A DNA stretch of 24,678 bases. Source: JAWLFI01 sp964626595. Lineage in GTDB: Bacteria; Bacteroidota; Bacteroidia; Chitinophagales; Saprospiraceae. The stretch covers positions 1 through 24,678 of the forward strand of contig CAZVFU010000031.1 of NCBI GenBank assembly GCA_964626595.1, in the 5' to 3' direction. Shown in pieces: positions 15,930-22,046 of this stretch (its first letter is position 1; each line of letters starts with the position of its first letter). Made by a program: the position numbers and the translations under genes. The notes beneath the pieces are model-generated. The model was not told where the DNA came from, searched no databases, and worked only from the letters and a program-made list of their open reading frames with translations.

Positions 15930-16955
15930 TCCGCTCGCATACATCAAGTTGCAACCTCTGATTTCCGCTGTATCCATGCGCCCCAGCACCTCAAAATCCA
16001 CCCCACCTTTCCGCACGCGCCCCACATCTTCTGTTGCAATAAACGCACAGCTGTCAATATTGGCTAAATCCACAATATTTAAGGCAGCAGACTGCTCCCA
16101 GGCACCCGCAGAGAGTGGATCAGTGATCTCGCGAGGAATCACGCGCATCGTGGGGGCAGCGCGGAAGTACCCTTCCCGCCAATAGGCCTGACTCAAAAGC
16201 TCAGTCATTCCGTATTCTGAACTCAATTCAGCACCTCTAAAGCCAATTTGCAACTTCTTATGCAGCTCCTCCCGAATCAACTCGGGACCCCGCCCTTTCA
16301 TTCCCCCAGTCTCTATAACTGTCAGTCCTTTGAACGGCCCGGGATATGCCGTTGCAAAATCAAGTAGAGCAAAAGTGACTCCAAGAAGAATGATGCGCTT
16401 TCCCGTAGATTGCAATTCCTGAAGTAACTTCGATAAAGCGGCAAAATCATCCAAATAAAAATGCTTTTCCAGGGGTAGTGACCGCGCTGCAAACTCCTGC
16501 GCCATGTAGACCAAACTCGCATCCTCTCGCTCCAAATAAGAAGGCAAAAGAGCCACAAAGTAAACGTCATCTAAAGCAAAAGGAAAGGCATGAGAAAATC
16601 CCCGAATCGTATTTTCTCTATACAAGTCAACATCTGTTACGAAATGCTGGGAAGCCGTTTGTCCCGTCGTTCCGCTGCTTCGAAAAATCACAACTGCCTC
16701 ACCCTCACCCCCCGAAACCACCCGATGACTCTTGAAAAAGGAGATCGGCAAAAAGGGAATATCTGCCATTCGTTCGATCGAATCCGTCTGAACATTCAAT
16801 AAGTTTACGTATTTTTGATATATGGGATTATATTCAGCCTGGTATCGAAATATCCGCAAAGCCAAAGACTCAAAATGGGTTCCTATGCGTTCAGATCTTA
16901 TGGCCTGTATCAGCTCATCCCGTTCTTTCCTATTGTTTTTATTCCTCCCTCCCAT
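15921..16955 (-). CDS. LuxE-like acyl-protein synthetase / acyltransferase
   Basis: A 344-residue adenylate-forming protein of the LuxE family. It opens with 'FESLALRIFRYQAEYNPIYQKY' split around residue 40 and 'DIPFLPISFFKSHRVVSG'; the phosphate loop is 'FRSSGTTGQT' (91-100). Then come 'IIETGG'-type 'LTVIETGGMKGRG' (211-223), 'LSSEYGMTELLSQAY' (244-258) and 'GRMDTAEIRGC' (325-335), which match the ANL signatures. LuxE activates a fatty acid as acyl-AMP and passes it to a Cys within the reductase complex in bioluminescent bacteria; no luxA-D genes are here, so the substrate is unknown. The frame is open 119 codons further upstream but that part is antisense to a lipoprotein gene, so I use the ATG at 16955. 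Even so, its first 71 bases overlap that gene head to head. Confidence 0.85.
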   Translation of the reverse strand: MGGRNKNNRKERDELIQAIRSERIGTHFESLALRIFRYQAEYNPIYQKYVNLLNVQTDSIERMADIPFLPISFFKSHRVVSGGEGEAVVIFRSSGTTGQTASQHFVTDVDLYRENTIRGFSHAFPFALDDVYFVALLPSYLEREDASLVYMAQEFAARSLPLEKHFYLDDFAALSKLLQELQSTGKRIILLGVTFALLDFATAYPGPFKGLTVIETGGMKGRGPELIREELHKKLQIGFRGAELSSEYGMTELLSQAYWREGYFRAAPTMRVIPREITDPLSAGAWEQSAALNIVDLANIDSCAFIATEDVGRVRKGGVDFEVLGRMDTAEIRGCNLMYASGLE

Positions 16956-17394
16956 GTTCTTTTTATCCTGTTCTGAGGCCCCTGATTTTACCGACGAACC
17001 CACCATTGAGTTTCTCAACATTTCACGCACGCTTATTCCGCAAGGTACGTCAGGCGAAGAGTTTACACAAGTTACCCTTGGTTTTTCAGATGGTGACGGA
17101 GATCTCGGAGATATGGAAGAGCTCAACCTATTTTTTGTCGATATGAGGGACAGTTTTGAAACCGAGTTTGGCATTCCTTTTATTCCTGAAGAGGGCGCCG
17201 GCAATGGGATTACGGGTGAAATTCGCGTCCGCCTTCCCACCAGCTGTTGTATTTTCCCCAACGAGCAGCCTCCCTGCACGCCGTCGGAGATGTTCCCCAC
17301 CGACACCGTCATCTATGAAGTTTATCTGAAAGATCGCGCTGAAAACCTATCCAATCGCATCAGCCTGCCCCCCATCACTCTCTTATGTGATTAA
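16885..17394 (+). CDS. Small exported lipoprotein of unknown function
   Basis: A 169-residue protein with a lipoprotein signal: hydrophobic 'SFLLFLFLPPMFFLSC', with the lipidated Cys at residue 29. The mature part carries an acidic 'FSDGDGDLGDMEELNLFFVD' segment resembling a calcium-binding loop, 'GIPFIPEEGAGNGITGEI', a Cys-rich 'PTSCCIFPNEQPPC' and a C-terminal 'LKDRAENLSNRI'. Similar DGDGDLG-containing small lipoproteins are common in Saprospiraceae-type genomes; their function is not known. The frame is open to 16822, but residues before the ATG at 16885 do not fit a signal peptide; an ATG at 16900 is equally possible. Either start places the 5' end inside the oppositely oriented LuxE-like gene. 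A GC-rich repeat follows the stop. Confidence 0.78.
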   Translation: MRSDLMACISSSRSFLLFLFLPPMFFLSCSEAPDFTDEPTIEFLNISRTLIPQGTSGEEFTQVTLGFSDGDGDLGDMEELNLFFVDMRDSFETEFGIPFIPEEGAGNGITGEIRVRLPTSCCIFPNEQPPCTPSEMFPTDTVIYEVYLKDRAENLSNRISLPPITLLCD

Positions 17395-17402
17395 TTCTTT
17401 TT

Positions 17403-17486
17403 GGGGGTGCCCCCAGCTCGCTATCGCGGCTGGGGTCGGTCCCTTCCGGAGTTCCGTCCTCGAGTGGCTTCGCCACTGCGGGACCG
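17403..17486. repeat. GC-rich structured intergenic repeat (copy 1)
   Basis: An island of about 85 to 110 bases, far richer in G+C than the flanking sequence, sits between the lipoprotein stop and the ppk2 leader. It contains a chain of perfect inverted repeats: GGGGG/CCCCC (17403-17414), CCCCAGC/GCTGGGG (17411-17417 with 17429-17435), CGGTCCC/GGGACCG (17437-17443 with 17480-17486) and, nested inside the last, AGTGGC-TTC-GCCACT (17463-17477). The word CTCGCTAT-CGC recurs, with one inserted T, in the second GC-rich island near 20630 (minus strand). It looks like a REP/MITE-type non-coding element; frames across it (plus 17401-17595, minus 17375-17608) are not credible proteins. A role as an RNA structure or terminator is also possible. 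Confidence 0.6.
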
Positions 17487-17599
17487 CTCCTTAAAGAGTC
17501 GCGCCCTCCAGGCACCTCACCCGATGGAGACGGAAAACTTCTCCTCAGTCCTACGCCACGATAATTTATGTATCTTGAACCTTCAGAAAAAATGAATTG

Positions 17600-18337
17600 A
17601 TGGAGCATTTAAGCGATATTTCTACCCTTCCCCCTTCGGATGCCAAGAAAAAAGAATGTAAGAAAGAACTCAAAAAACTCAGAGAAAAACTGTTTGACCT
17701 CCAAAACATCTTTTACGCAGACGGAAGGCAGGCCCTCCTCATCGTTCTTCAGGGGCTGGACACCTCCGGAAAAGACGGCGTAGTCCGGCATGTCATCCGG
17801 GCAATGAACCCCATGGGCGTCAATATCAAAGCATTCCAAAAACCTACCGAGGAGGAAAAGAAACACGATTTTTTGTGGCGAATCTACCCTCATTTGCCTC
17901 CTTTAGGAATGATCCAGGTCTTCAATCGCTCCCATTACGAAGATGTGATCGTGCCCACAGCAACAAAATCTTTACCCCAAGAGCGCATCGATTACAGACT
18001 CAATCTCATCAACCGGCTGGAAACCCACTTTACGCGCAATAACATTCACATCCTAAAGTTTTTCTTACATATCTCAAAAGAGGAACAAAAAGAAAAAATT
18101 GAAAATCGATTAAAAATGCCTCACAAACGATGGAAATACGACCAATCAGATGAAAAAGTAAATCGTCGCTGGAGTGAATATGTAGATATCTACGATGAGG
18201 TAATTAGAAAAAGTAATGATGTGCCCTGGCACATCATCCCTGTCGATAAGCGATGGTATCGCAATTATGAAGTAGCCCGCACCCTTGTCGATTATATGGA
18301 GAACATGGATTTGCGATACCCCTCTATTTCCCTCTAG
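17600..18337 (+). CDS. ppk2: Polyphosphate kinase 2 family protein (PPK2)
   Basis: A 245-residue cytosolic kinase that uses polyphosphate to phosphorylate nucleotides (AMP or ADP toward ATP). The N-terminal region is a charged helix ('DAKKKECKKELKKLREKL'), followed by 'ALLIVLQGLDTSGKDGVVRH' with the Walker A loop at 52-60, 'MNPMGVNIKAFQKPTEEE', and the Walker B segment 'MIQVFNRSHYEDVIVP' (104-119). The lid region 'RLKMPHKRWKYDQSDE' and 'WHIIPVDKRWYRNYEVA' are family signatures. Length and single-domain form fit the one-domain PPK2 enzymes; class I versus III cannot be assigned by eye. The frame opens one codon earlier at TTG; the ATG (MEHLSD) is preferred. A weak -7-like TATCTTGA is at 17571. 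It is convergent with the DinB-like gene. Confidence 0.93.
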   Translation: MEHLSDISTLPPSDAKKKECKKELKKLREKLFDLQNIFYADGRQALLIVLQGLDTSGKDGVVRHVIRAMNPMGVNIKAFQKPTEEEKKHDFLWRIYPHLPPLGMIQVFNRSHYEDVIVPTATKSLPQERIDYRLNLINRLETHFTRNNIHILKFFLHISKEEQKEKIENRLKMPHKRWKYDQSDEKVNRRWSEYVDIYDEVIRKSNDVPWHIIPVDKRWYRNYEVARTLVDYMENMDLRYPSISL

Positions 18338-18430
18338 TGTCATTATTCGGCCGAAGGCCATCCAAGTCGATTACTTGATCCCTAATCATCGATCAAAAAC
18401 GGGAACGGAATCTCCCGCGGCACTTCAAAT

Positions 18431-19039
18431 TTACTTTAGACTCAGATAATACACATAATCGGTTCGCGGTGGATCTGTAAGTCCCAGCTGACGCCCCATC
18501 GTTATGCACTGCCCTCTGTGATAGCTTGCATGATTAAATACCGTATGAAAGACTTCAGCGCGCGTCATTTCCAGACCATTACTTCGTTTGTGGACCACCT
18601 GCCACTCGCTATCTGTCCAATTTTCAACATACGCAGTAATCTCCTGACTTTTCTTACACAGTTTTTCCCACAATTCGGGTGTAGATAACTCCTTCCAACT
18701 GTCATCCAGCGATTGCCATTCGCCCGTTTTCACCCAGGAAAACCATCCGTGTTCAGCATTAAGCAAATGGAAAAGTGTAGCCCGAATCGTGGGGAAACTC
18801 GACACCATTTCCTTCCGAGCCAAATCCTCAGAAATGGGAGAAAGCCATTCTGCAAATTGCTGATTCGCCCAAAGATTATAATTGGCATAAGATTTCAAGT
18901 GGTTGGCAAGTGCGGTATCCGACTCAGAAGGGGAATTTGGAACGGGACTCATAAGAGGTTTTTCGATTGGGTTTGCATAAATATGAGAGCAGAGTAAGAA
19001 AGAAAGTAAGGCAGCTGGGTATAACAGAATGTTTTTCAT
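18431..19039 (-). CDS. Exported DinB-family protein
   Basis: A 202-residue protein. Residues 1-22 (MKNILLYPAALLSFLLCSHI then YA) form a Sec signal peptide, unusual for a DinB-fold protein. The mature domain is a four-helix DinB/YfiT-like bundle: 'HLKSYANYNLWANQQFAEWL', 'IRATLFHLLNAEHGWFSWV' and 'RAEVFHTVFNHASYHRGQ'. The expected metal triad is present: H91, H170 and H174 (HxxxHRGQ). Members are divalent-metal proteins, many acting as thiol-dependent transferases; the true reaction here is unknown. The frame stays open upstream only because it enters the run of N; I use the ATG at 19039, whose signal peptide supports it. The gene is convergent with ppk2 and its promoter would lie next to, or inside, the assembly gap. 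Confidence 0.85.
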   Translation of the reverse strand: MKNILLYPAALLSFLLCSHIYANPIEKPLMSPVPNSPSESDTALANHLKSYANYNLWANQQFAEWLSPISEDLARKEMVSSFPTIRATLFHLLNAEHGWFSWVKTGEWQSLDDSWKELSTPELWEKLCKKSQEITAYVENWTDSEWQVVHKRSNGLEMTRAEVFHTVFNHASYHRGQCITMGRQLGLTDPPRTDYVYYLSLK

Positions 19040-19086
19040 ATCTGCCAAAGTACGGGTTTTTCTGGAAAAAAATAGTCCGTAGCGAA

Positions 19087-19186
19087 NNNNNNNNNNNNNN
19101 NNNNNNNNNNNNNNNNNNNNNNNNNNNNNNNNNNNNNNNNNNNNNNNNNNNNNNNNNNNNNNNNNNNNNNNNNNNNNNNNNNNNNN
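19087..19186. other. Assembly gap (100 N)
   Basis: Exactly 100 undetermined bases, the conventional scaffold gap of unknown true size. It separates the promoter side of the dinB-like gene from the acyl-CoA dehydrogenase promoter. Neither flank shows an obviously broken gene. Anything, including a repeat or mobile element that broke the assembly, could be missing here. Confidence 0.98.
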
Positions 19187-19240
19187 AATAGCCAAAATAA
19201 TATGACGCTCATCTGAAAATCAAAGGCCGGCAATTTTCAT

Positions 19241-19248
19241 TATATTTG
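19241..19248 (+). promoter_or_regulatory. -7 promoter element of the acyl-CoA dehydrogenase gene
   Basis: TATATTTG, followed by CA, is a full match to the Bacteroidota -7 consensus TAnnTTTG and ends 21 bases before the ATG. A TTG at -33 is not evident, so only the -7 box is claimed. Confidence 0.5.
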
Positions 19249-19269
19249 CATTACAAAAATTGATATTAT

Positions 19270-20415
19270 ATGCTCACGAATACACAAATAGAAAATCTCA
19301 ATCTCATCCGACAAAGTGCTAAGGATTTTGCAGAAGCACATATCCGGCCTCATGTGATGGAATGGGACGAAAGCCAGGAGTTCCCAAAGAATTTAATGCA
19401 CAAAATGGGTGAACAAGGTTTTCTGGGCGTGTTGGTACCGGAAGAATACGGCGGGGCCGGACTAGGCTATCATGAGTATATTGCGATCATAGAAGAGATC
19501 ACCAAAGTAGATCCCTCCGTTGGATTGAGTTTGGCTGCCCATAATTCGCTGTGTACGAATCATATCCTCATGTTTGGAAATGAGGAGCAAAAGAAGAAGT
19601 ATTTACCCAAACTGGCCAGTGGTCAATGGATCGGAGCCTGGGGCCTGACCGAGCCCAATACAGGTTCAGACGCCGGAAGAATGAAGTGCGTAGCAAAAAA
19701 GGACGGGGACGACTACATCATCAACGGTAATAAGTCCTGGATCACGCACGGAATATCCGGAGAGGTGGCCGTAGTCATCGTCCGAACGGGTGACTTGCTA
19801 GACAGCAGGGGTATGACGGCCTTTATCATTGAGCGAGAATTTGAAGGGTTCAAAGGTGGCAAAAAAGAAAATAAATTGGGCATGCGTGCTTCGGAGACAG
19901 CAGAGCTGATTTTTGATAACTGTCGCGTATCCAAAGATCAAATGTTGGGCGATGAGGGCGAAGGATTTATACAGGCCATGAAAATTTTGGACGGCGGTCG
20001 AATATCAATTGCAGCGCTTTCGCTGGGTATCGCCAAAGGAGCCTATGAAGCCAGCGTAAAATACTCCAAAGAAAGAGAGCAATTTGGAAAGCCCATCAGC
20101 AAATTCCAAGGTATTTCTTTCAAATTGGCCGATATGCACACGAAAATTCAGGCCTCAGAGCTATTGACGCAGAAAGCCGCGCATTTGAAAAATTCCAACC
20201 AAGAAGTAACGACCACATCGGCCATGGCTAAGTATTACGCCAGTGAGGCTTGTGTAGAGATTTCTACTGACGCCATCCAGATCCACGGTGGATATGGATA
20301 CACTAAGGATTTCCCTGTGGAGAAATTTTTCCGCGACTCCAAACTGTGTACCATCGGAGAAGGGACAAGTGAAATTCAAAAATTGGTTATTTCCCGAAAT
20401 GAATTAAAAGAGTAA
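19270..20415 (+). CDS. Acyl-CoA dehydrogenase
   Basis: A 381-residue FAD enzyme of normal length that introduces the alpha-beta double bond in acyl-CoA, passing electrons to ETF (fatty acid or branched-chain amino acid breakdown). Domain order is canonical: an N-terminal helical domain ('EEYGGAGLGYHEYIAIIEEI'), a middle beta domain with 'WGLTEPNTGSDAG' and 'INGNKSWITHG', and a C-terminal helical domain with 'YSKEREQFGKPISKFQGISF' and 'IQIHGGYGYTKDFPVEKFFRD'. The family's active-site loop is seen as 'IGEGTSEIQ', whose first Glu is at the position of the MCAD catalytic base. Chain-length specificity is not readable. A good -7 element precedes it, so it is probably transcribed alone; downstream is a GC-rich repeat and the convergent Nudix gene. 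Confidence 0.95.
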   Translation: MLTNTQIENLNLIRQSAKDFAEAHIRPHVMEWDESQEFPKNLMHKMGEQGFLGVLVPEEYGGAGLGYHEYIAIIEEITKVDPSVGLSLAAHNSLCTNHILMFGNEEQKKKYLPKLASGQWIGAWGLTEPNTGSDAGRMKCVAKKDGDDYIINGNKSWITHGISGEVAVVIVRTGDLLDSRGMTAFIIEREFEGFKGGKKENKLGMRASETAELIFDNCRVSKDQMLGDEGEGFIQAMKILDGGRISIAALSLGIAKGAYEASVKYSKEREQFGKPISKFQGISFKLADMHTKIQASELLTQKAAHLKNSNQEVTTTSAMAKYYASEACVEISTDAIQIHGGYGYTKDFPVEKFFRDSKLCTIGEGTSEIQKLVISRNELKE

Positions 20416-20424
20416 GGTTCCGGC

Positions 20425-20511
20425 CTATTTCGCCAGTACCATTTCTTTATTTAACCGCTGTCTTTTCTCGGCAAGAATTTCTATGGATTTGCAGATATTT
20501 GGGTTAACCAT
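20425..20511 (-). CDS. Tiny ORF, 28 codons, uncertain
   Basis: ATG at 20511, reading MVNPNICKSIEILAEKRQRL then NKEMVLAK and a stop. It is helical and charged. GGAGG sits one base upstream of the ATG, closer than a working ribosome site normally lies. The frame is also open into the GC-rich island, so it could be the C-terminal scrap of a lost gene truncated by the repeat. No family recognised; quite possibly not a gene. Confidence 0.2.
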   Translation of the reverse strand: MVNPNICKSIEILAEKRQRLNKEMVLAK

Positions 20512-20547
20512 TCCTCCTTTAGTTTTTTGAACAGAGGTACTCCCCCA

Positions 20548-20679
20548 CCCTTCACCTCGCGTGAGCGCTGGGAGGAGGGCCGCCCGTGGCGGAGACCCAA
20601 ACCAAGTGAAGGGGCCGAGCGAATAGCGAGCCTCCGACCATAGCGACCGGGCCCAGAAAGCGAAGCGAAGGGGCCGGTC
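20548..20679. repeat. GC-rich structured intergenic repeat (copy 2)
   Basis: A GC-rich island of about 140 bases with internal symmetry: CCCTTCAC (20548-20555) pairs with GTGAAGGG (20606-20613); GACCGG (20645-20650) pairs with CCGGTC (20674-20679), the stem being extendable imperfectly by GCCC/GGGG. GAAGGGGCCG occurs twice as a direct repeat (20608-20617 and 20667-20676). On the minus strand the words CTCGCTATTCGC and GGTCGGAGG resemble CTCGCTATCGC and GGTCGGTCC of the island at 17403-17486. The 72-codon frame over it (20481-20699, minus) has low-complexity Arg/Gly/Ser content and is not a credible gene. Confidence 0.55.
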
Positions 20680-20725
20680 ACGCCCGCATTCCGATTCAAA
20701 TCAAAACTCGTAATTACCGCGATGG

Positions 20726-21367
20726 CTAAGCCTGGGGCGAATTCTCTTCCGCTGACAGCATCTCGGTGATGGTCCGATAGGTATCATAATCGTCGCTGCT
20801 GCTAAATTCATCAAGTGTCATCCATCGCACCTCCTCGATGTCTTCCTCAGTCTGGGGATGGGCGTCCACACCTTCGGACTGCATTTTAAACCAATAGGTA
20901 TACTTCAAAATTCGCTGGCTCTTGAGCTTGTAGGTGTGGCGCGTGACCGCCAGTTGAGGGCCGAGTTCCACATCATGGAGGTCCGTTTCTTCGCGTACTT
21001 CACGCAATGCGGCCTCGGGAATAGTTTCGCCCTCATCCACCTTTCCCTTGGGTAAATCCCAGCGTCCTCTCCGAAAGATAAACAGGAACTTTCCATCGCT
21101 TTTGCGCTCTACCAGACCTCCTGCAGCATCCATTCGCTCAAACAGGGACTCCAGCAAATCCACTGCATCATCTACATCCGATGCGACCAAAACGACCCCA
21201 GGATGATCCTCGGTTTTTTCCAATAGGTCAATGTAGTGCAATAAAAACTTTTTCTTGCCCGGAAAGGGCGCAACTAAACTACCCTGTTTCATAGCTTTGT
21301 TGTAATCATCCCCACTTTTTCCGGAGACAATGGATAATGGCGTATCGAAAATATGGATTTTGTACAT
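20726..21367 (-). CDS. Nudix hydrolase
   Basis: A 213-residue protein. The C-terminal two thirds is a Nudix domain: 'FLFIFRRGRWDLPKGKVDEG' leads into the Nudix box 'GKVDEGETIPEAALREVREE' followed by TDL, which fits GX5EX7REUXEEXGU except that the last Gly is Asp. 'TRHTYKLKSQRILKYTYWF' and 'EDIEEVRWMTLDE' follow as expected. The first 80 or so residues (MYKIHIFDTPLSIV...) are an additional N-terminal segment. The enzyme should hydrolyse a nucleoside diphosphate linked to another moiety; substrate unknown. The frame opens three codons earlier at a TTG (21376), but the ATG at 21367 is preferred. It is divergent from pyrE with only 20 bases between the starts, an arrangement I recall as recurrent in Bacteroidota. 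Confidence 0.88.
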   Translation of the reverse strand: MYKIHIFDTPLSIVSGKSGDDYNKAMKQGSLVAPFPGKKKFLLHYIDLLEKTEDHPGVVLVASDVDDAVDLLESLFERMDAAGGLVERKSDGKFLFIFRRGRWDLPKGKVDEGETIPEAALREVREETDLHDVELGPQLAVTRHTYKLKSQRILKYTYWFKMQSEGVDAHPQTEEDIEEVRWMTLDEFSSSDDYDTYRTITEMLSAEENSPQA

Positions 21368-21370
21368 TTG
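21363..21370 (+). promoter_or_regulatory. -7 promoter element of pyrE
   Basis: TACATTTG followed by CA is a full match to the Bacteroidota -7 consensus TAnnTTTG and ends 17 bases before the pyrE ATG. It overlaps the start codon of the divergent Nudix gene (ATG at 21365-21367, minus), so the two genes' initiation regions are physically interlocked. No -33 TTG is evident. Confidence 0.5.
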
Positions 21371-21387
21371 CAGCAATTTAAAACAAA

Positions 21388-22032
21388 ATGATGAGATCTA
21401 AGGCGAAAAATTTGGCCCTGTCGCTCTTGCAAATTAACGCAATTCAACTCAGTCCGCAAAAGCCTTTTACCTGGGCTTCGGGAATTCAGAGTCCGATATA
21501 CTGCGATAATCGATTGAGTCTGTCTCACCCGGACTTACGGACTGAAATAAAACGCGAGTTGTGTGCTCGGGCAAAGATGTCGGAGACGCCCATCGATACG
21601 ATAGTAGGTGTAGCAACAGCTGGGATTCCACAGGCCGCGCTAATGGCAGATACACTCGATTTGCCCTTACTGTACGTGCGATCTAAGCCCAAAGGACATG
21701 GGCGCCAAAACCTCATCGAGGGTCAAGTGCGGCCGGAAATGAAGCGAGCTATCATTCTGGAGGACTTGATTTCGACCGGACAGTCGAGTCTAAAGGCGGT
21801 AGCCGCAATTCGAGAAATTGGCATAGAGGTTGCTGAGGTATTAAGTATATTTACCTACGGACTGGATGCTTCAGCTTCGGCATTTGAGGCGGCTAAATGT
21901 CCCTCTCATTCTTTGACTGATTATGCTACGCTGATAGAGGTAGCTGAGGAGGAAGGCTATATTAATACAGAGGAAAAATCAGTGCTGAAAGAGTGGAGAA
22001 AAGACCCTAAAAATTGGAATTCTAAATCATAA
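21388..22032 (+). CDS. pyrE: Orotate phosphoribosyltransferase
   Basis: A 214-residue cytosolic enzyme that joins orotate to PRPP giving orotidine 5'-phosphate in de novo pyrimidine synthesis. 'FTWASGIQSPIYCDNR' (about 28-43) is the orotate-side signature, 'IVGVATAGIPQAALMAD' the core strand/loop, and 'YVRSKPKGHGRQNLIEG' the catalytic flexible loop. 'RAIILEDLISTGQSSLKAV' is the PRPP-binding motif, with E then D as expected. Two ATGs are adjacent at the start (21388 and 21391); either may be used. It probably leads a plus-strand unit with the M42 peptidase (14-base gap) and the UbiA-like gene. Confidence 0.95.
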   Translation: MMRSKAKNLALSLLQINAIQLSPQKPFTWASGIQSPIYCDNRLSLSHPDLRTEIKRELCARAKMSETPIDTIVGVATAGIPQAALMADTLDLPLLYVRSKPKGHGRQNLIEGQVRPEMKRAIILEDLISTGQSSLKAVAAIREIGIEVAEVLSIFTYGLDASASAFEAAKCPSHSLTDYATLIEVAEEEGYINTEEKSVLKEWRKDPKNWNSKS

Positions 22033-22046
22033 AGCGGATCAAGCCC

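Larger units (their letters stand above)
20416..20725. other. Intergenic region, 310 bp, holding a tiny ORF and a GC-rich repeat
   Basis: The left 130 bases are of ordinary composition and contain a minus-strand ORF of 28 codons. The right part from about 20541 to 20690 is the GC-rich island described separately. It lies between two convergent genes (acyl-CoA dehydrogenase and the Nudix hydrolase). No clear terminator with a T tract was seen for either. Confidence 0.7.

Noticed and set aside
16956..17312. 119-codon N-terminal extension of the LuxE-like frame
   Set aside because: Antisense to the lipoprotein gene, Ser/Pro-rich and unlike the LuxE N-terminus; the family-like sequence begins only after the ATG at 16955.
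17375..17608. Coding frames on both strands over the first GC-rich island
   Set aside because: Arg/Pro/Gly/Ser-rich translations produced by hairpin-rich GC sequence; no start context or family resemblance.
19040..19195. Extension of the DinB-like frame through the N run
   Set aside because: The frame is open only because the bases are unknown; the signal peptide after the ATG at 19039 sets the start.
20481..20699. 72-codon minus-strand frame over the second GC-rich island
   Set aside because: Same low-complexity composition arising from the repeat; the nearby better ribosome-site candidate lies in another frame.
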